Assembly: GCA_029624675.1 (NCBI GenBank)
Contig: JARSSP010000036.1
Span: 186,001-250,000 of the forward strand
DNA length: 64,000 nt
From: Candidatus Contendibacter sp.
GTDB taxonomy: Bacteria > Pseudomonadota > Gammaproteobacteria > Competibacterales > Competibacteraceae
Reading direction: 5' to 3'
Below, piece by piece: positions 16,949 through 25,497 of this stretch (positions within the stretch are counted from its first letter, which is position 1; each line of letters begins with the position of its first letter). Position numbers and translations under genes: made by a program. The notes under the pieces were generated by a model. That model was given only the letters and a program-made list of their open reading frames with translations, did not search any database and was not told the origin of the DNA.

Positions 16949-17063
16949 GGCACGCCTCCAAAGCTTGGACCCTCGATGAAGGGCGCGCGATTATAGCGGC
17001 GGGGGTATGCGCTGGCTAGTACGGCGGGGCGTGACCGTTCGGACCTCTCTTGTCCCGCACCAT

Positions 17064-17141
17064 GATGGGTTGCGCTGCGCTCAACCCATCCTAAGAAAAA
17101 ACAATGGGTTGTAGGATGGGTTGAGCGCAGCGCAACCCATC
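17064..17141. repeat. REP-like inverted repeat, 30-bp perfect arms
   Basis: Arm one runs 17064-17093 (beginning GATGGGTTGCGCTGCGCTCA) and its exact reverse complement is 17112-17141, with an 18-nt loop. Each arm is itself partly palindromic (GGGTTGCGCTGCGCTCAACCC), so a cruciform or long RNA hairpin can form. It lies downstream of glmS in its direction of transcription and could stabilise or end that transcript. It resembles dispersed repeats of proteobacteria; no second copy is in this window. Confidence 0.85.
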
Positions 17142-17242
17142 GATACGGGGCGAAACCACCAGGGGTTCTGAACGGTTACGGCGGGGCCAGCGCGCCAAGC
17201 GGAACGTTCTCCCGCCCCGGCAAGGAGGAAGAAGCCAGTGGT

Positions 17243-19078
17243 CTACTCCACCGTCACCGACTTGGCCAGATTGCGTGGCTGATCGACGTCGGTGCCCTTG
17301 AGGATCGCGACGTGATAGGCCAGCAGTTGCAGCGGCACGGTGAACACGATCGGCGCGATGGACTCGGGCACCGCGCCCAGCGACAGGACATGGGTATTAA
17401 CGCCGCTCAGATGGGTATCCACCGCGCGGTCGGCGAACAGGAACAGCACGCCGCCGCGCGCCCGCACTTCCTGAAGATTGGACAGCACTTTCTCCAGCAA
17501 GCCATCCCTGGGCAGGACGCAGACCACCGGCATGTCTCCGTCCACCAGCGCCAGTGGCCCGTGCTTGAGTTCGCCGGCCGGGTACGCCTCGGCGTGGATG
17601 TAGCTGATTTCCTTGAGCTTGAGCGCCCCTTCCATCGCAATCGGATATTGCGGTCCGCGCCCCAGGAACAGGGCATGATTTTTCTCGGCGAAATGCTCGG
17701 CCAGCCGCTCGATGGCGCCATCCAGCATCAGCGCTTCCTCCAGCGCCTTGGGCAGCCGTTCCAGATCCCGCGCCAGGACGACCTCGTCGCGCTCGCTCAG
17801 GCCATGCCGCCGACCCAGCGCCAGCGCCAGCAGCCGCAACGCCACCAGTTGAGTGGTGAACGCCTTGGTGGAGGCCACGCCGATTTCCCGGCCCGCGCGG
17901 GTCAACAGGGTCAAGGCCGATTCGCGCACCAGCGAGCTTTCGGCCACGTTGCAAATGGTCAGGGTGGACAGATAGCCACGGTCCCTGGCCGCGCGCAGCG
18001 CCGCCAGGGTATCGGCGGTCTCGCCGGACTGGGAAATGCTGACGAACAGCGTTTCCGGCGGCGTGACGCCACGGCGGTAGCGGTACTCGCTGGCCACCTC
18101 CACCGTGCAAGGCACGCCCAGGTTTTCCAGCCAGTAGCGCGCTACCAGGCCGGCATGATAACTGGTGCCGCAGGCGACGATGTGAACGCCCCGTACTTGG
18201 TCGAACACCGCGTTGGCTTCCGGTCCGAAGCTGTCTTCTAGCAAATGGCCCTGATGAATCCGGCCTTCCAGGGTCTCGGCGACCACCGCCGGCTGCTCGA
18301 AGATCTCCTTGAGCATAAAATGCCGGTAGCCGCTCTTGCCCGCCGCCGCGCCCATCTGGCCCGAATACGCCACCGGCCGTTCCACAGCCTGACCGCTCCG
18401 GTCGTAAATGGCAAAGCGTTCGCGTTGAACCTCGACCAGATCGCCTTCTTCCAGGAATACGAAGGTCTGGGTCACCGGCGCCAGCGCGAACACGTCCGAG
18501 GCGATGAAGTGCTCGCCGATGCCGATGCCCAACACCAGCGGACTACCGGCTCGCGCCCCGATCAGACGGTCTGGGTCCTCGCGGCAAATCACGCCGAGAC
18601 TGTAGGCGCCGGTCAAACGCGCCACGGCCTGTTGCACCGCCGCCAGCAAATCGCCGGTGATCCGCATCTTCTGATCGATCAGGTGGGCGATCACCTCGGT
18701 GTCGGTATCGGATTCGAAGCGATAGCCGGCGGCGATCAACTCGGCCTTAAGCTCCTGGTAGTTTTCGATGATGCCGTTATGCACCACCGCCACCGAGTTG
18801 TTGCTGACATGCGGGTGAGCGTTGCGCTCGCATGGTTCACCGTGGGTGGCCCAGCGAGTGTGCGCGAGACCGAGCGGGCCGCGCACCGGTTCCTGTTGCA
18901 AGCGTTCGGCCAGCGCCTGGACCTTGCCGACCGCGCGGACCCGGTGCAGGCGTTCGTCGCGGCTGTCCAGCGTGACGATGCCGGCCGAGTCGTAGCCGCG
19001 GTATTCCAGCCGCCGCAGCCCTTCGAGCAGAATGGGAGTGACGTTGCGTTCGGCGATGACGCCCACGATTCCACACAT
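17243..19078 (-). CDS. glmS: Glutamine-fructose-6-phosphate aminotransferase
   Basis: Makes glucosamine-6-phosphate, the entry to cell-wall and LPS amino sugars. The 611-residue protein begins [11 protein letters not shown], Cys2 being the glutaminase nucleophile after Met removal. Glutaminase residues follow ([16 protein letters not shown]), then two SIS domains ([33 protein letters not shown], and the later [19 protein letters not shown]). It ends in LAKSVTVE, the usual glmS C-terminus. A longer frame adds 30 residues without homology, so ATG 19078 is the start. glmU is not adjacent. Confidence 0.97.
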   Translation of the reverse strand: MCGIVGVIAERNVTPILLEGLRRLEYRGYDSAGIVTLDSRDERLHRVRAVGKVQALAERLQQEPVRGPLGLAHTRWATHGEPCERNAHPHVSNNSVAVVHNGIIENYQELKAELIAAGYRFESDTDTEVIAHLIDQKMRITGDLLAAVQQAVARLTGAYSLGVICREDPDRLIGARAGSPLVLGIGIGEHFIASDVFALAPVTQTFVFLEEGDLVEVQRERFAIYDRSGQAVERPVAYSGQMGAAAGKSGYRHFMLKEIFEQPAVVAETLEGRIHQGHLLEDSFGPEANAVFDQVRGVHIVACGTSYHAGLVARYWLENLGVPCTVEVASEYRYRRGVTPPETLFVSISQSGETADTLAALRAARDRGYLSTLTICNVAESSLVRESALTLLTRAGREIGVASTKAFTTQLVALRLLALALGRRHGLSERDEVVLARDLERLPKALEEALMLDGAIERLAEHFAEKNHALFLGRGPQYPIAMEGALKLKEISYIHAEAYPAGELKHGPLALVDGDMPVVCVLPRDGLLEKVLSNLQEVRARGGVLFLFADRAVDTHLSGVNTHVLSLGAVPESIAPIVFTVPLQLLAYHVAILKGTDVDQPRNLAKSVTVE

Positions 19079-19106
19079 GACGATATCCAAAGGCAAGAAA
19101 ATTGAT

Positions 19107-19970
19107 TCAGGGTAGCGGCTTGCCCGCCGGGGAACAAGCCATTCCCGCAGCCACCGTCGTCGTCGCATCCCCTGCCAGCCATTCCCGAAACAGCGCGTTC
19201 AACGGTTCCAGGTTGGGTTTGACCACCGGCGCCAGCGCGGTGGGACCCTCCGCCAGCCGCGCCAGTTCGGCCTTGACCCACTCGCTCAGGGCCGGAATGC
19301 GCGGCCCCCAGGCCATTTCCTCGCCGCTCTGCTTGAGCCTCAGCAAGTGCTTGATGGCGTCGCGCAGTTCGCCGGGCGGGATCTGGGTTTCCACCAGTTC
19401 GCGGAACGGCATGGGCACGACGCCACGCCCGCTTTCCAGCCAGCGCACCGCCAGCAGCGGGCGCAATACGTACAGATATTTTTTCAGCCGCACCTGCTCG
19501 CCGCGCAGGTAAACCCGATCATTGCCCCGCGCCATGTGCAGGTAGTGCCAGGCACAGCCGAGCGGGGAGTAATAGGTCGGCGTCAGGGCCAGCATCGCTT
19601 CGCGGAATCCCGGTTGCGCCCGATAGACGAGGGGCGAATGGAGCCACTCGAACAGCGGCGGGTTGGATTTGCGCATCAGTTGCAGCGCCTTGCGCAGATC
19701 CCAGCCGTTGATGTCCAACACCCCCTCGATGGGCCGTTCGATCACGTCGTGGCGGTGCTCCAGGTCGATGCTCAGATACCAGTCGCGCGGGCGAACATAG
19801 ATGAAACGCACATCGTAGTCGCTGTCGAGTGAGGCGAAGCCCCAGGCCCGGCTGCCCGATTCGCAGGCGTACAGGATGCGGACTGCTTCGGTGTGTTCGA
19901 TGACCGCCAGCCGTTCGAGAATACTGGCGGTAGGGCTCATCGGCGAAGTATTGCTGGTGGCGTCAGACAT
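19107..19970 (-). CDS. Nucleotidyltransferase-fold protein (RlaP-like)
   Basis: A 287-residue protein with a minimal nucleotidyltransferase signature, [24 protein letters not shown], holding the GS motif and paired Asp. The remainder is helical ([36 protein letters not shown]). This matches the COG3541/RlaP family thought to act on RNA or other nucleotidyl acceptors; its substrate is not established. The ATG at 19970 gives a Ser/Thr-rich N-terminus; the internal ATG at 19940 is possible. It lies 28 bp upstream of glmS in the same direction, and its upstream edge abuts a methyltransferase remnant. Confidence 0.8.
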   Translation of the reverse strand: MSDATSNTSPMSPTASILERLAVIEHTEAVRILYACESGSRAWGFASLDSDYDVRFIYVRPRDWYLSIDLEHRHDVIERPIEGVLDINGWDLRKALQLMRKSNPPLFEWLHSPLVYRAQPGFREAMLALTPTYYSPLGCAWHYLHMARGNDRVYLRGEQVRLKKYLYVLRPLLAVRWLESGRGVVPMPFRELVETQIPPGELRDAIKHLLRLKQSGEEMAWGPRIPALSEWVKAELARLAEGPTALAPVVKPNLEPLNALFREWLAGDATTTVAAGMACSPAGKPLP

Positions 19971-19986
19971 GATGGTTGACTCGCTA

Positions 19987-20358
19987 TCAGACTCGTCCAA
20001 ACTGCTCGACGAAGATCGTCTCAATTGCCTCAAAGCGGTCGCGGCCCGCGAAGGCCAGCGCCGCCGGGTCGTTGGTCAGGAACCGGTCGGCGGGGTGCCG
20101 GGCCAGCTTGTCTTGTAGTCATGCGCTGGAATTGGGGTGGTTACCGTCGCGGAACACCACCGCCACCGTCTGGCCGCGCCGGTCGTTGCCGAGCATGACC
20201 ACGCCGGGTGGTTTGCGACAGAGCCAGGTCACTTCGAGACCGAGCAGGTAAACGAGGCTTTCGATCAGATCAACGGGTTGCGATTGCGCTTCGCCACCGG
20301 CCACCTGCTTCAACCGATAGATGCTTTCCTCTTTCTCGAATCCTGCCTTAGAACCAGA
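19987..20358 (-). pseudogene. C-terminal remnant of a DNA methyltransferase (type III Mod-like)
   Basis: A single frame of 124 codons with one in-frame stop at 20119-20121. It reads FEKEESIYRLKQVAGGEAQ, QPVDLIESLVYLLGLEV, then GQTVAVVFRDGNHPNSSA, stop, and LQDKLARHPADRFLTNDPAA to FVEQFGRV. The pattern 'PVDL-ESL-YLLGL' followed by a 'RGQTVAVVFRD' strand is typical of the C-terminus of Mod/adenine-specific methyltransferases. The catalytic domain is absent and a stop precedes the fragment. So only the tail of a former restriction-modification or orphan methylase gene survives. Confidence 0.62.
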
Positions 20359-20370
20359 TTATGACATGGA

Positions 20371-20493
20371 GCCAAGCGTACCTGCTGCAAGATGGTCTCG
20401 TGCGACGAGGCGCGGTTTTATCTCACGCAATGTGGGGTAAGCCGGCTGGATGGAGATAAGGATGGGAGGCCGTGCGAGGGGTTGTGTCGATGA
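20371..20493 (+). pseudogene. Excalibur-domain remnant (Ca-binding tail of a nuclease-like protein)
   Basis: An open stretch of 40 codons after an upstream stop, without its own good start. It encodes AKRTCCKMVSCDEARFYLTQ, then CGVSRLDGDKDGRPCEGLCR and a stop. The cysteine spacing and the DxDxDGxxCE loop are diagnostic of the Excalibur domain, often found at the C-terminus of thermonuclease-like or secreted proteins. The 5' part of the parent gene is gone; the opposite strand carries the methyltransferase remnant instead. GC-rich codon use is consistent with host DNA. Confidence 0.68.
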
Positions 20494-21322
20494 TGTAGGG
20501 AATGGGTGAGTGCTTCGTTCTTGAGACAACGAGGAGATGAGCGGCGGAGCGAAGCGGAGTCCGCTCGATCTCCTGGTTCATCCGCAGCCTGTGGATTTTT
20601 ATCCTTGAAAAATTGACAAAATCACAAAAATCCTTAACGAACGAGCGCGGCCGTGGTCGCGTATCCGCATCAACGCCGGTTATGCGTGTACGCGACCACG
20701 GCCGCGCACTTTAGGCCAATTTTTGTGATTTTGTCATTTTTTTCATTAGCTTATCCATAGGCTGTCGGAATGAATCAGTAATTATATCGTTTCGGCCTAT
20801 CTACACAAATCAGTCATTGTTGAGAGCAATGGCTTGATTCTGCCTGCTTCTTCCAGCGGCATAACTCCATCATAAGCTCCTTGGCCCTGGAATCCCGCCT
20901 TGCTCGCCGTCCTCCCAAAGCAAACCTGGCGCCGCAAAGCATCCTTGACCCATAGGCATCTTCCATGCCACGGCCGTGCCCAGTGCGGATGGTATTATCC
21001 ATCAATCAGTTATCGGTGTTAGCTCTTTATCTTAAGTGGCGAGGCGGTTTTAATTTGAAACAGGAAGTTTCACCCCGTTCCAATTTGAAACCAGCGCCTG
21101 GCGATCAAGGCGAGCCATCCGCCGTGTCGTGCGGCGGAGCGATGCGATGCGAGAACTGGCCAAAGTTCTAGCCGTCCTCCAAACCGGGTTGTTGGCATCC
21201 GTGGCCGGAGAGTTTGACCGGCATCGACAGTTTTGGGGAAATATCGGGAATGGCTACTACGCGGGTTATCCGTCCGGTTGTGGCACAATCGGTTCGGGCA
21301 ACCGACCCTTGGAGGCATGACC
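20494..21322. other. Long intergenic region without a credible gene
   Basis: About 830 bp with no convincing gene. Besides the large palindrome (separate entry), it holds a GC-rich hairpin at about 20531-20575 (GGAGATGAGCGG against CCGCTCGATCTCC). Near 21053-21090 the decamer AATTTGAAAC occurs twice, the first copy inside a GAAAC-AGGAA-GTTTC hairpin. A 63-codon frame on the minus strand (20814-21005) has no recognisable features. GGAGG at 21311-21315 is the ribosome-binding site of the Uma2 gene. Confidence 0.5.
20585..20764. repeat. Nested palindrome of about 180 bp (foldback/MITE-like)
   Basis: Three concentric inverted pairs share one centre near 20675. The inner pair is a perfect 19-bp match (20645-20663 and 20689-20707, starting GCGCGGCCGTGG). 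The middle pair is a perfect 18-bp match (TGACAAAATCACAAAAAT at 20614-20631, complement at 20719-20736). The outer pair is 12 bp with one mismatch (20585-20596 and 20753-20764). The loop has its own small CGCAT/ATGCG hairpin. AT-rich outer and GC-rich inner stems alternate. No target-site duplication was identified. Confidence 0.85.
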
Positions 21323-21904
21323 ATGTCCCTGCAACCCAAACCGTATCTGAGTCCTGAGGATTATCTCGGGCTCGAACGCCGCGCCGAACTCAAAAGCGAA
21401 TATTTCGACGGTGAAACTTTCGCCATGGCCGGCGCAAGCGAGCCGCATAATCTGATTGTGGCTAATACTCTGTCCGAAATTCGGCAGCAGTTCAAAAAAC
21501 GCCCCTGTAAGGCCTACGCCAACGATATGCGGGTCAAAGTCAGTCCGACGGGACTCTTTACCTACCCAGATGTCGTGGTGGTTTGCGGCCAAGCCCAGTT
21601 CGACGATAGTCAACGGGATACGTTGCTGAATCCAATCCTGATCGTGGAAGTGCTGTCGGATTCCACGGAAGCCTATGACCGAGGCCGGAAGTTCGAGCAT
21701 TACCGCAAGCTGGAATCGCTGATGGAGTACGTGCTGATTGCCCAGCATCGCCCGCATGTCGAATCCTATCGGCGACAGCTAGATCAACGCTGGGTGTTGA
21801 CGGAAAGCGATGGCTTGGAAAGCCGCTTGCGGCTGGACGCCATCGACTGCGAACTGGCGCTGGCGGAGATTTACGACAAGGTTGAGCTTTCCAGCGCGGC
21901 ATAG
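21323..21904 (+). CDS. Uma2/DUF820-family PD-(D/E)XK nuclease-like protein
   Basis: A 193-residue protein of the Uma2 family, a putative restriction-endonuclease-fold nuclease common in cyanobacteria and other environmental bacteria. Visible: SPEDYLGLERRAELKSEYFDG, PDVVVVCG with the first acidic site, ILIVEVLSDSTEAYDRG as the ExL-type active-site strand, and KFEHYRKLESLMEYVLI. Function is unproven. The ATG at 21323 lies 7 nt after GGAGG; the ATG at 21317 is too close to it. The gene is isolated beside the degenerate 19.9-21 kb stretch and may itself be mobile. Confidence 0.87.
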   Translation: MSLQPKPYLSPEDYLGLERRAELKSEYFDGETFAMAGASEPHNLIVANTLSEIRQQFKKRPCKAYANDMRVKVSPTGLFTYPDVVVVCGQAQFDDSQRDTLLNPILIVEVLSDSTEAYDRGRKFEHYRKLESLMEYVLIAQHRPHVESYRRQLDQRWVLTESDGLESRLRLDAIDCELALAEIYDKVELSSAA

Positions 21905-21923
21905 TCCCAGGCCGGTTCCTCGT

Positions 21924-22232
21924 TCAAAAGGGCCACACCCCCAATACCACGAACCCCCCGACCAGCGTCCACGGCACGCTGCGCGTCGTGGCGGCGATGA
22001 CGATAGCCGCTACCCCGGCCATCAACCGGGCATTGTCCCAGGCCAGCCACAGCACGCCCTGCGGCATCAGCAGTTCGGGAATCACCAGCGCGGTCAAGGT
22101 GGCGACTGGCACGAACGGCAACAAGCGGCGAAACCCTGGTGGGAACGCCACCTTGCCTTCGGCGGCGATGAACGACAGGCGGATGGCGAAAGTCACCACG
22201 CCACACAGCGCCATGATCAGCCAGACACTCAT
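21924..22232 (-). CDS. azlD: AzlD-family branched-chain amino acid exporter small subunit
   Basis: A 102-residue membrane protein with about four hydrophobic segments (WLIMALCGVVTFAIRLSF, LLPFVPVATLTALVIPELL, MAGVAAIVIAATT, and the C-terminal LVGGFVVLGVW). With AzlC it forms a branched-chain amino acid export system. The start ATG overlaps the azlC stop by 4 nt. Length matches the family (100-110). Confidence 0.9.
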   Translation of the reverse strand: MSVWLIMALCGVVTFAIRLSFIAAEGKVAFPPGFRRLLPFVPVATLTALVIPELLMPQGVLWLAWDNARLMAGVAAIVIAATTRSVPWTLVGGFVVLGVWPF

Positions 22233-22918
22233 CGTATCCTGCCCGCTAGTTGCCAGCCGACCGCCATCCCGGCCAGCGCCGCCGCCAGCAGCCCCAGCTT
22301 GAACGGCAGACCAGCGGCCAGCAGCGCCACGATCCCGGAAACCGCCGCCACCGCTAGCAGAGTTCGGTTGCGGATCAGCGGAACCACGATGGCGATGAAG
22401 GTCAACGGCAAGGCGAAATCCAGCGGCCAATCCGTCGGCAGCCGCGCACCCACCACCACGCCGGCGGCGGTGGAGAGTTGCCAGCCGCCCCATAGAGCCA
22501 ACCCCGCGCCCAGATAGAACCAGTGCCGATCAGGCCCCGCGTCGCCCGCCGCCTCCCGCCGGGCGATCACGGCGTAGGCTTCGTCGGTCAGCAGATAGGC
22601 CAGCGCCAGCTTCCAGCGTCGGGGCAGATGAGCGATGCGTGGGGCCAGCGCGGCGCTGTACAGGGCATGGCGCAGGTTGAGCAGACCGACCTCGGCCACC
22701 ATCACCGGGGCTGGCACGCCCGCGCCGAGCAGTTGGCAAAACAGAAACTGCGCCGATCCGGCGAATAGAATCGTGGACATCGCCAGAGCCGCCGCCGGAC
22801 TCAGACCCTGACTCAGCGCCAGCGCCCCGTAGATCATGCCGAACGGCATGACGCCAACCAGCAGGGGTGCCAGCGCTAGCACGCCGGCCCGGAATTCGCG
22901 GAAAGCGGAAGCAACCAT
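22229..22918 (-). CDS. azlC: AzlC-family branched-chain amino acid exporter large subunit
   Basis: A 229-residue inner-membrane protein, the large partner of AzlD. The family opening FRAGVLALAPLLVGVMPFGM and the central LFAGSAQFLFCQLLG and NLRHALYSAALAP are typical; about six or more hydrophobic helices follow. It is divergent from diaA, with about 117 bp between starts that must hold both promoters. No Lrp-type site was identified by eye. Confidence 0.92.
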   Translation of the reverse strand: MVASAFREFRAGVLALAPLLVGVMPFGMIYGALALSQGLSPAAALAMSTILFAGSAQFLFCQLLGAGVPAPVMVAEVGLLNLRHALYSAALAPRIAHLPRRWKLALAYLLTDEAYAVIARREAAGDAGPDRHWFYLGAGLALWGGWQLSTAAGVVVGARLPTDWPLDFALPLTFIAIVVPLIRNRTLLAVAAVSGIVALLAAGLPFKLGLLAAALAGMAVGWQLAGRIR

Positions 22919-23035
22919 GAGGGTCGTGATGGTGGGATGGAACGCGGAAGGGGCGGATTATGCGCCATCAAGGAGTCGAAGCGAATGGGAATGCGCTAAG
23001 CTTTCCCTCTCATCGTACTTTACCGGATGGGGATG

Positions 23036-23635
23036 ATGAAACCACTCACGCGCATCGAGCAGCATTTCGCCGCCAGCATCGCGGCCAAGGAGCGCACCCT
23101 CGCCACCTGGGGGCCGCGTATCGTTCAGGCCGCCGAACATCTGGCCGAACGACTGCGCCAGGGCCACAAGATTCTGGCGTGCGGCAACGGCGGGTCCGCC
23201 GCCGACGCCCAGCATTTCGCCGCCGAACTGGTCAACCGTTTCGAGATTGAACGACCCGGATTGGCCGCCATCGCGCTGACCACCGACAGTTCGGCATTGA
23301 CCTCCATCGCCAACGATTACGCCTTCGAGCAAATCTTCGCCCGGCAAGTCCGCGCCCTGGGTCGTCCCGGCGACGTGTTGCTAGCGATTTCGACCAGCGG
23401 CAACTCGCCCAACGTCCTGACCGCCATGGTCGCCGCGCGCGAATTGGGCCTGTCCACGGTGGCGCTGACGGGCCGCGACGGCGGGCGCATGGCCGGTTGC
23501 CTTGGCGCGGAGGATATCGAGCTTCGCGCGGCGGCGACGGCGACCGCGCGGATTCAAGAGGTCCACATCCTGATCATTCATTGTCTGTGCGATCTGGTGG
23601 ACCACCGGTTGTTCGGCGAGGAGGAACCCTCATGA
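23036..23635 (+). CDS. diaA: SIS-domain protein DiaA (DnaA-initiator associating; GmhA-like)
   Basis: A 199-residue SIS-domain protein similar to both phosphoheptose isomerase GmhA and DiaA, which stimulates DnaA assembly at oriC. Key segments: [32 protein letters not shown] and [20 protein letters not shown]. The next gene, a dolP-like lipoprotein, overlaps it by 4 nt, the E. coli diaA-dolP order, which favours DiaA over GmhA. Three in-frame ATGs (23027, 23033, 23036) are available; the last matches the family N-terminus best. The yraN/lpoA genes that often precede diaA are absent here. Confidence 0.85.
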   Translation: MKPLTRIEQHFAASIAAKERTLATWGPRIVQAAEHLAERLRQGHKILACGNGGSAADAQHFAAELVNRFEIERPGLAAIALTTDSSALTSIANDYAFEQIFARQVRALGRPGDVLLAISTSGNSPNVLTAMVAARELGLSTVALTGRDGGRMAGCLGAEDIELRAAATATARIQEVHILIIHCLCDLVDHRLFGEEEPS

Positions 23636-24219
23636 AGCATACATGGCCAATCCATCTGACGGCGGCAATCCTGGCCACGCTGCTGCTGACCGGCTGCATC
23701 CCGCTGCTGGTGGGCGGCACGGCGGTGGGCGTCGGCGTGGCGCACGACCGGCGCACGACCGGCGCTGTGGTGGACGATCAGACGATTGCATTAAAGCTCT
23801 ACAACACGCTCGACCAGCAACTACCGCCGGGCAACCACATCAACGTCACCAGCTACAACGGCGCCGTGCTGTTGAGCGGCGAGGTCGTGTCGGCCCAGGC
23901 TCGGGAACAGGCGGAAACCATTGCCCGCCGCATCGAGCCACCCGTTCGGGAGATCTACAACGAACTGGTGATCGGCCCGCCCAGCGCCCTATCCAGTCGG
24001 AACAACGACACCTTGCTTACCACCAAGGTCAAGGCCGCGCTGCTACGGATCAACGACATCCCGGATTTCGATCCCAGCCGGGTCAAGGTGGTGACGGAGC
24101 GCGGGGTGGTCTATCTGCTGGGATTGGTGCGACCGCGGGAAGCGGACGCAGCGGCGAACGTAGCCAGCCAGGTTGGCGGTGTACACCAGGTGGTGACGCT
24201 GTTCGAATACATCCCCTGA
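23632..24219 (+). CDS. dolP: BON-domain outer-membrane lipoprotein (DolP/YraP-like)
   Basis: A 195-residue lipoprotein. The signal peptide ends in lipobox LLTGC at about residues 18-22. Two BON domains follow ([15 protein letters not shown]... [11 protein letters not shown], then [14 protein letters not shown]... GVVYLLGLV). DolP-type proteins bind anionic phospholipids at division sites and support outer-membrane integrity. The ATG overlaps the diaA stop. Length matches DolP (about 190). Confidence 0.92.
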   Translation: MKHTWPIHLTAAILATLLLTGCIPLLVGGTAVGVGVAHDRRTTGAVVDDQTIALKLYNTLDQQLPPGNHINVTSYNGAVLLSGEVVSAQAREQAETIARRIEPPVREIYNELVIGPPSALSSRNNDTLLTTKVKAALLRINDIPDFDPSRVKVVTERGVVYLLGLVRPREADAAANVASQVGGVHQVVTLFEYIP

Positions 24220-24225
24220 GCGGGG

Positions 24226-24645
24226 CTATTTCACGATCTTCAGCACCGGCCTGCGGTCGGAACGCGCCGGCGGCTTGTCCGGCCGGTCTGGCTTCTCTGG
24301 CGGTGGCGAACCAGGCGGTGGCGGTTCGTCGCCGCCCTTTTCCTCGCCAAAGGCCATGCCATGCCCGTTCTCGCGGGCGTAAATGGCCAGAACGGCGGCC
24401 ACCGGAATCTGGATTGCGCGGGCCACGCCGCCGAAACGGGCGTTGAACTCGATCCACTCATTGCCCAGCCGCAGATCGCGCACCGCCGCCGGGTTGATGT
24501 TGAGCACGATTTGCCCATCGCGCACGTGCTGCTTGGGCACGCTGACTCCCGGTGCTTCCGCGTCGACCAGAATGTGTGGTGTCAGGCCGTTGTCTTCAAT
24601 CCACTCGTACAGGGCGCGGATCAAATAGGGACGGGTCGAGGTCAT
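24226..24645 (-). CDS. sspB: ClpXP protease specificity-enhancing factor SspB
   Basis: A 139-residue adaptor that delivers ssrA-tagged peptides to ClpXP. The N-terminal domain is recognisable (STRPYLIRALYEWIEDNGLTP, VDAEAPGVSVP, QIVLNINPAAV, EWIEFNARFGG). A flexible Pro/Gly-rich linker leads to the ClpX-tethering tail, here PVLKIVK. It follows the petABC operon at 109 bp, where gammaproteobacteria normally also have sspA. A short stem (GCCGAC/GTCGGC) sits in the gap. It is convergent with dolP, with 6 bp between stops. Confidence 0.95.
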   Translation of the reverse strand: MTSTRPYLIRALYEWIEDNGLTPHILVDAEAPGVSVPKQHVRDGQIVLNINPAAVRDLRLGNEWIEFNARFGGVARAIQIPVAAVLAIYARENGHGMAFGEEKGGDEPPPPGSPPPEKPDRPDKPPARSDRRPVLKIVK

Positions 24646-24753
24646 GGCGAAGGGTTCATGGGCAAGGCGCGGATAACGGATTTTCCCGCTAGGCGCGGGG
24701 AATGAATCAAGGAACGCCGACGAAGAGCGGTCGGCTCTCCGCCGGCGGCGGCG

Positions 24754-25497
24754 TCAATGCACGTCCTTCCAATACTCTTTCTTCAGCAGGTAGAACACGA
24801 CGCAGAGCAGGCCCAGGAACAGCAATACCCAGATGCCGATCCTCTGGCGCTCCAGTTGGATGGGTTCGCCGACATAGGCCAGGAAGTTCACCAGATCCAC
24901 CATGGCTTGCTTGAACTCCGGTGGGCTCATGCTCCCCGGTTGGACCAGTTCGAACTCCTTAAGGACCTTGGTTTCGTGGCCGGCGGCGTCCTTGTGAACC
25001 GCGTAGACCGGTTTTTGCATCCCTTGTAGCTGCCACAGTACGTGCGGCATACCGGCGTTTGGAAACGCGGCGTTGTTCACGCCGAAAGGTCGGGTGGCGT
25101 CCTGATAGAACGTCAGCAGGTAGGTATAGAGATAATCCACCCCGCGCGACCGAGCGATCAGGGTCAGGTCGGGCGGGACGACGCCGAACCACTGTTTGGC
25201 CTCGGCCTTGGGCATGGCGTTCTTCATGGTGTCGCCGATCTTGGCCCCGGTGAAGATCAGATTCGCCTTCACCTGCTCGTCGGTCAGCCCGATGTCGCGG
25301 GCCATGCGGTTGTAGCGCTGGTGCTCCAGCGAATGGCAGCCCATGCAATAGTTCACGAACAGCTTGGCGCCTTTTTGCAGCGAAGCCTTGTTGTGCAGAT
25401 CGATGGGGGCCTTTTCCAGCGGAAATCCTTCTCCGCCGGAGGCGACGGTCAAGCCCGGCAGCGCCATGAATACCAGTGCGACGATGATTTTCTTCAT
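24754..25497 (-). CDS. petC: Ubiquinol-cytochrome c reductase, cytochrome c1
   Basis: A 247-residue periplasmic subunit of the bc1 complex. A signal peptide is visible (MKKIIVALVFMALPGLTVAS). The heme c motif is CMGCH at about residues 51-55 and the axial Met region is near MPHVLWQ. A single C-terminal anchor helix (IGIWVLLFLGLLCVVFYLL) is followed by a basic tail. Its ATG overlaps the petB stop by 4 nt. Last gene of the petABC operon. Confidence 0.96.
   Translation of the reverse strand: MKKIIVALVFMALPGLTVASGGEGFPLEKAPIDLHNKASLQKGAKLFVNYCMGCHSLEHQRYNRMARDIGLTDEQVKANLIFTGAKIGDTMKNAMPKAEAKQWFGVVPPDLTLIARSRGVDYLYTYLLTFYQDATRPFGVNNAAFPNAGMPHVLWQLQGMQKPVYAVHKDAAGHETKVLKEFELVQPGSMSPPEFKQAMVDLVNFLAYVGEPIQLERQRIGIWVLLFLGLLCVVFYLLKKEYWKDVH

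Noticed and set aside
18245..19105. 286-codon plus-strand frame opposite glmS
   Set aside because: Antisense shadow in high-GC DNA; glmS is unmistakable on the other strand.
20814..21005. 63-codon minus-strand frame in the gene-poor region
   Set aside because: No recognisable motif or good ribosome-binding site; may be chance.
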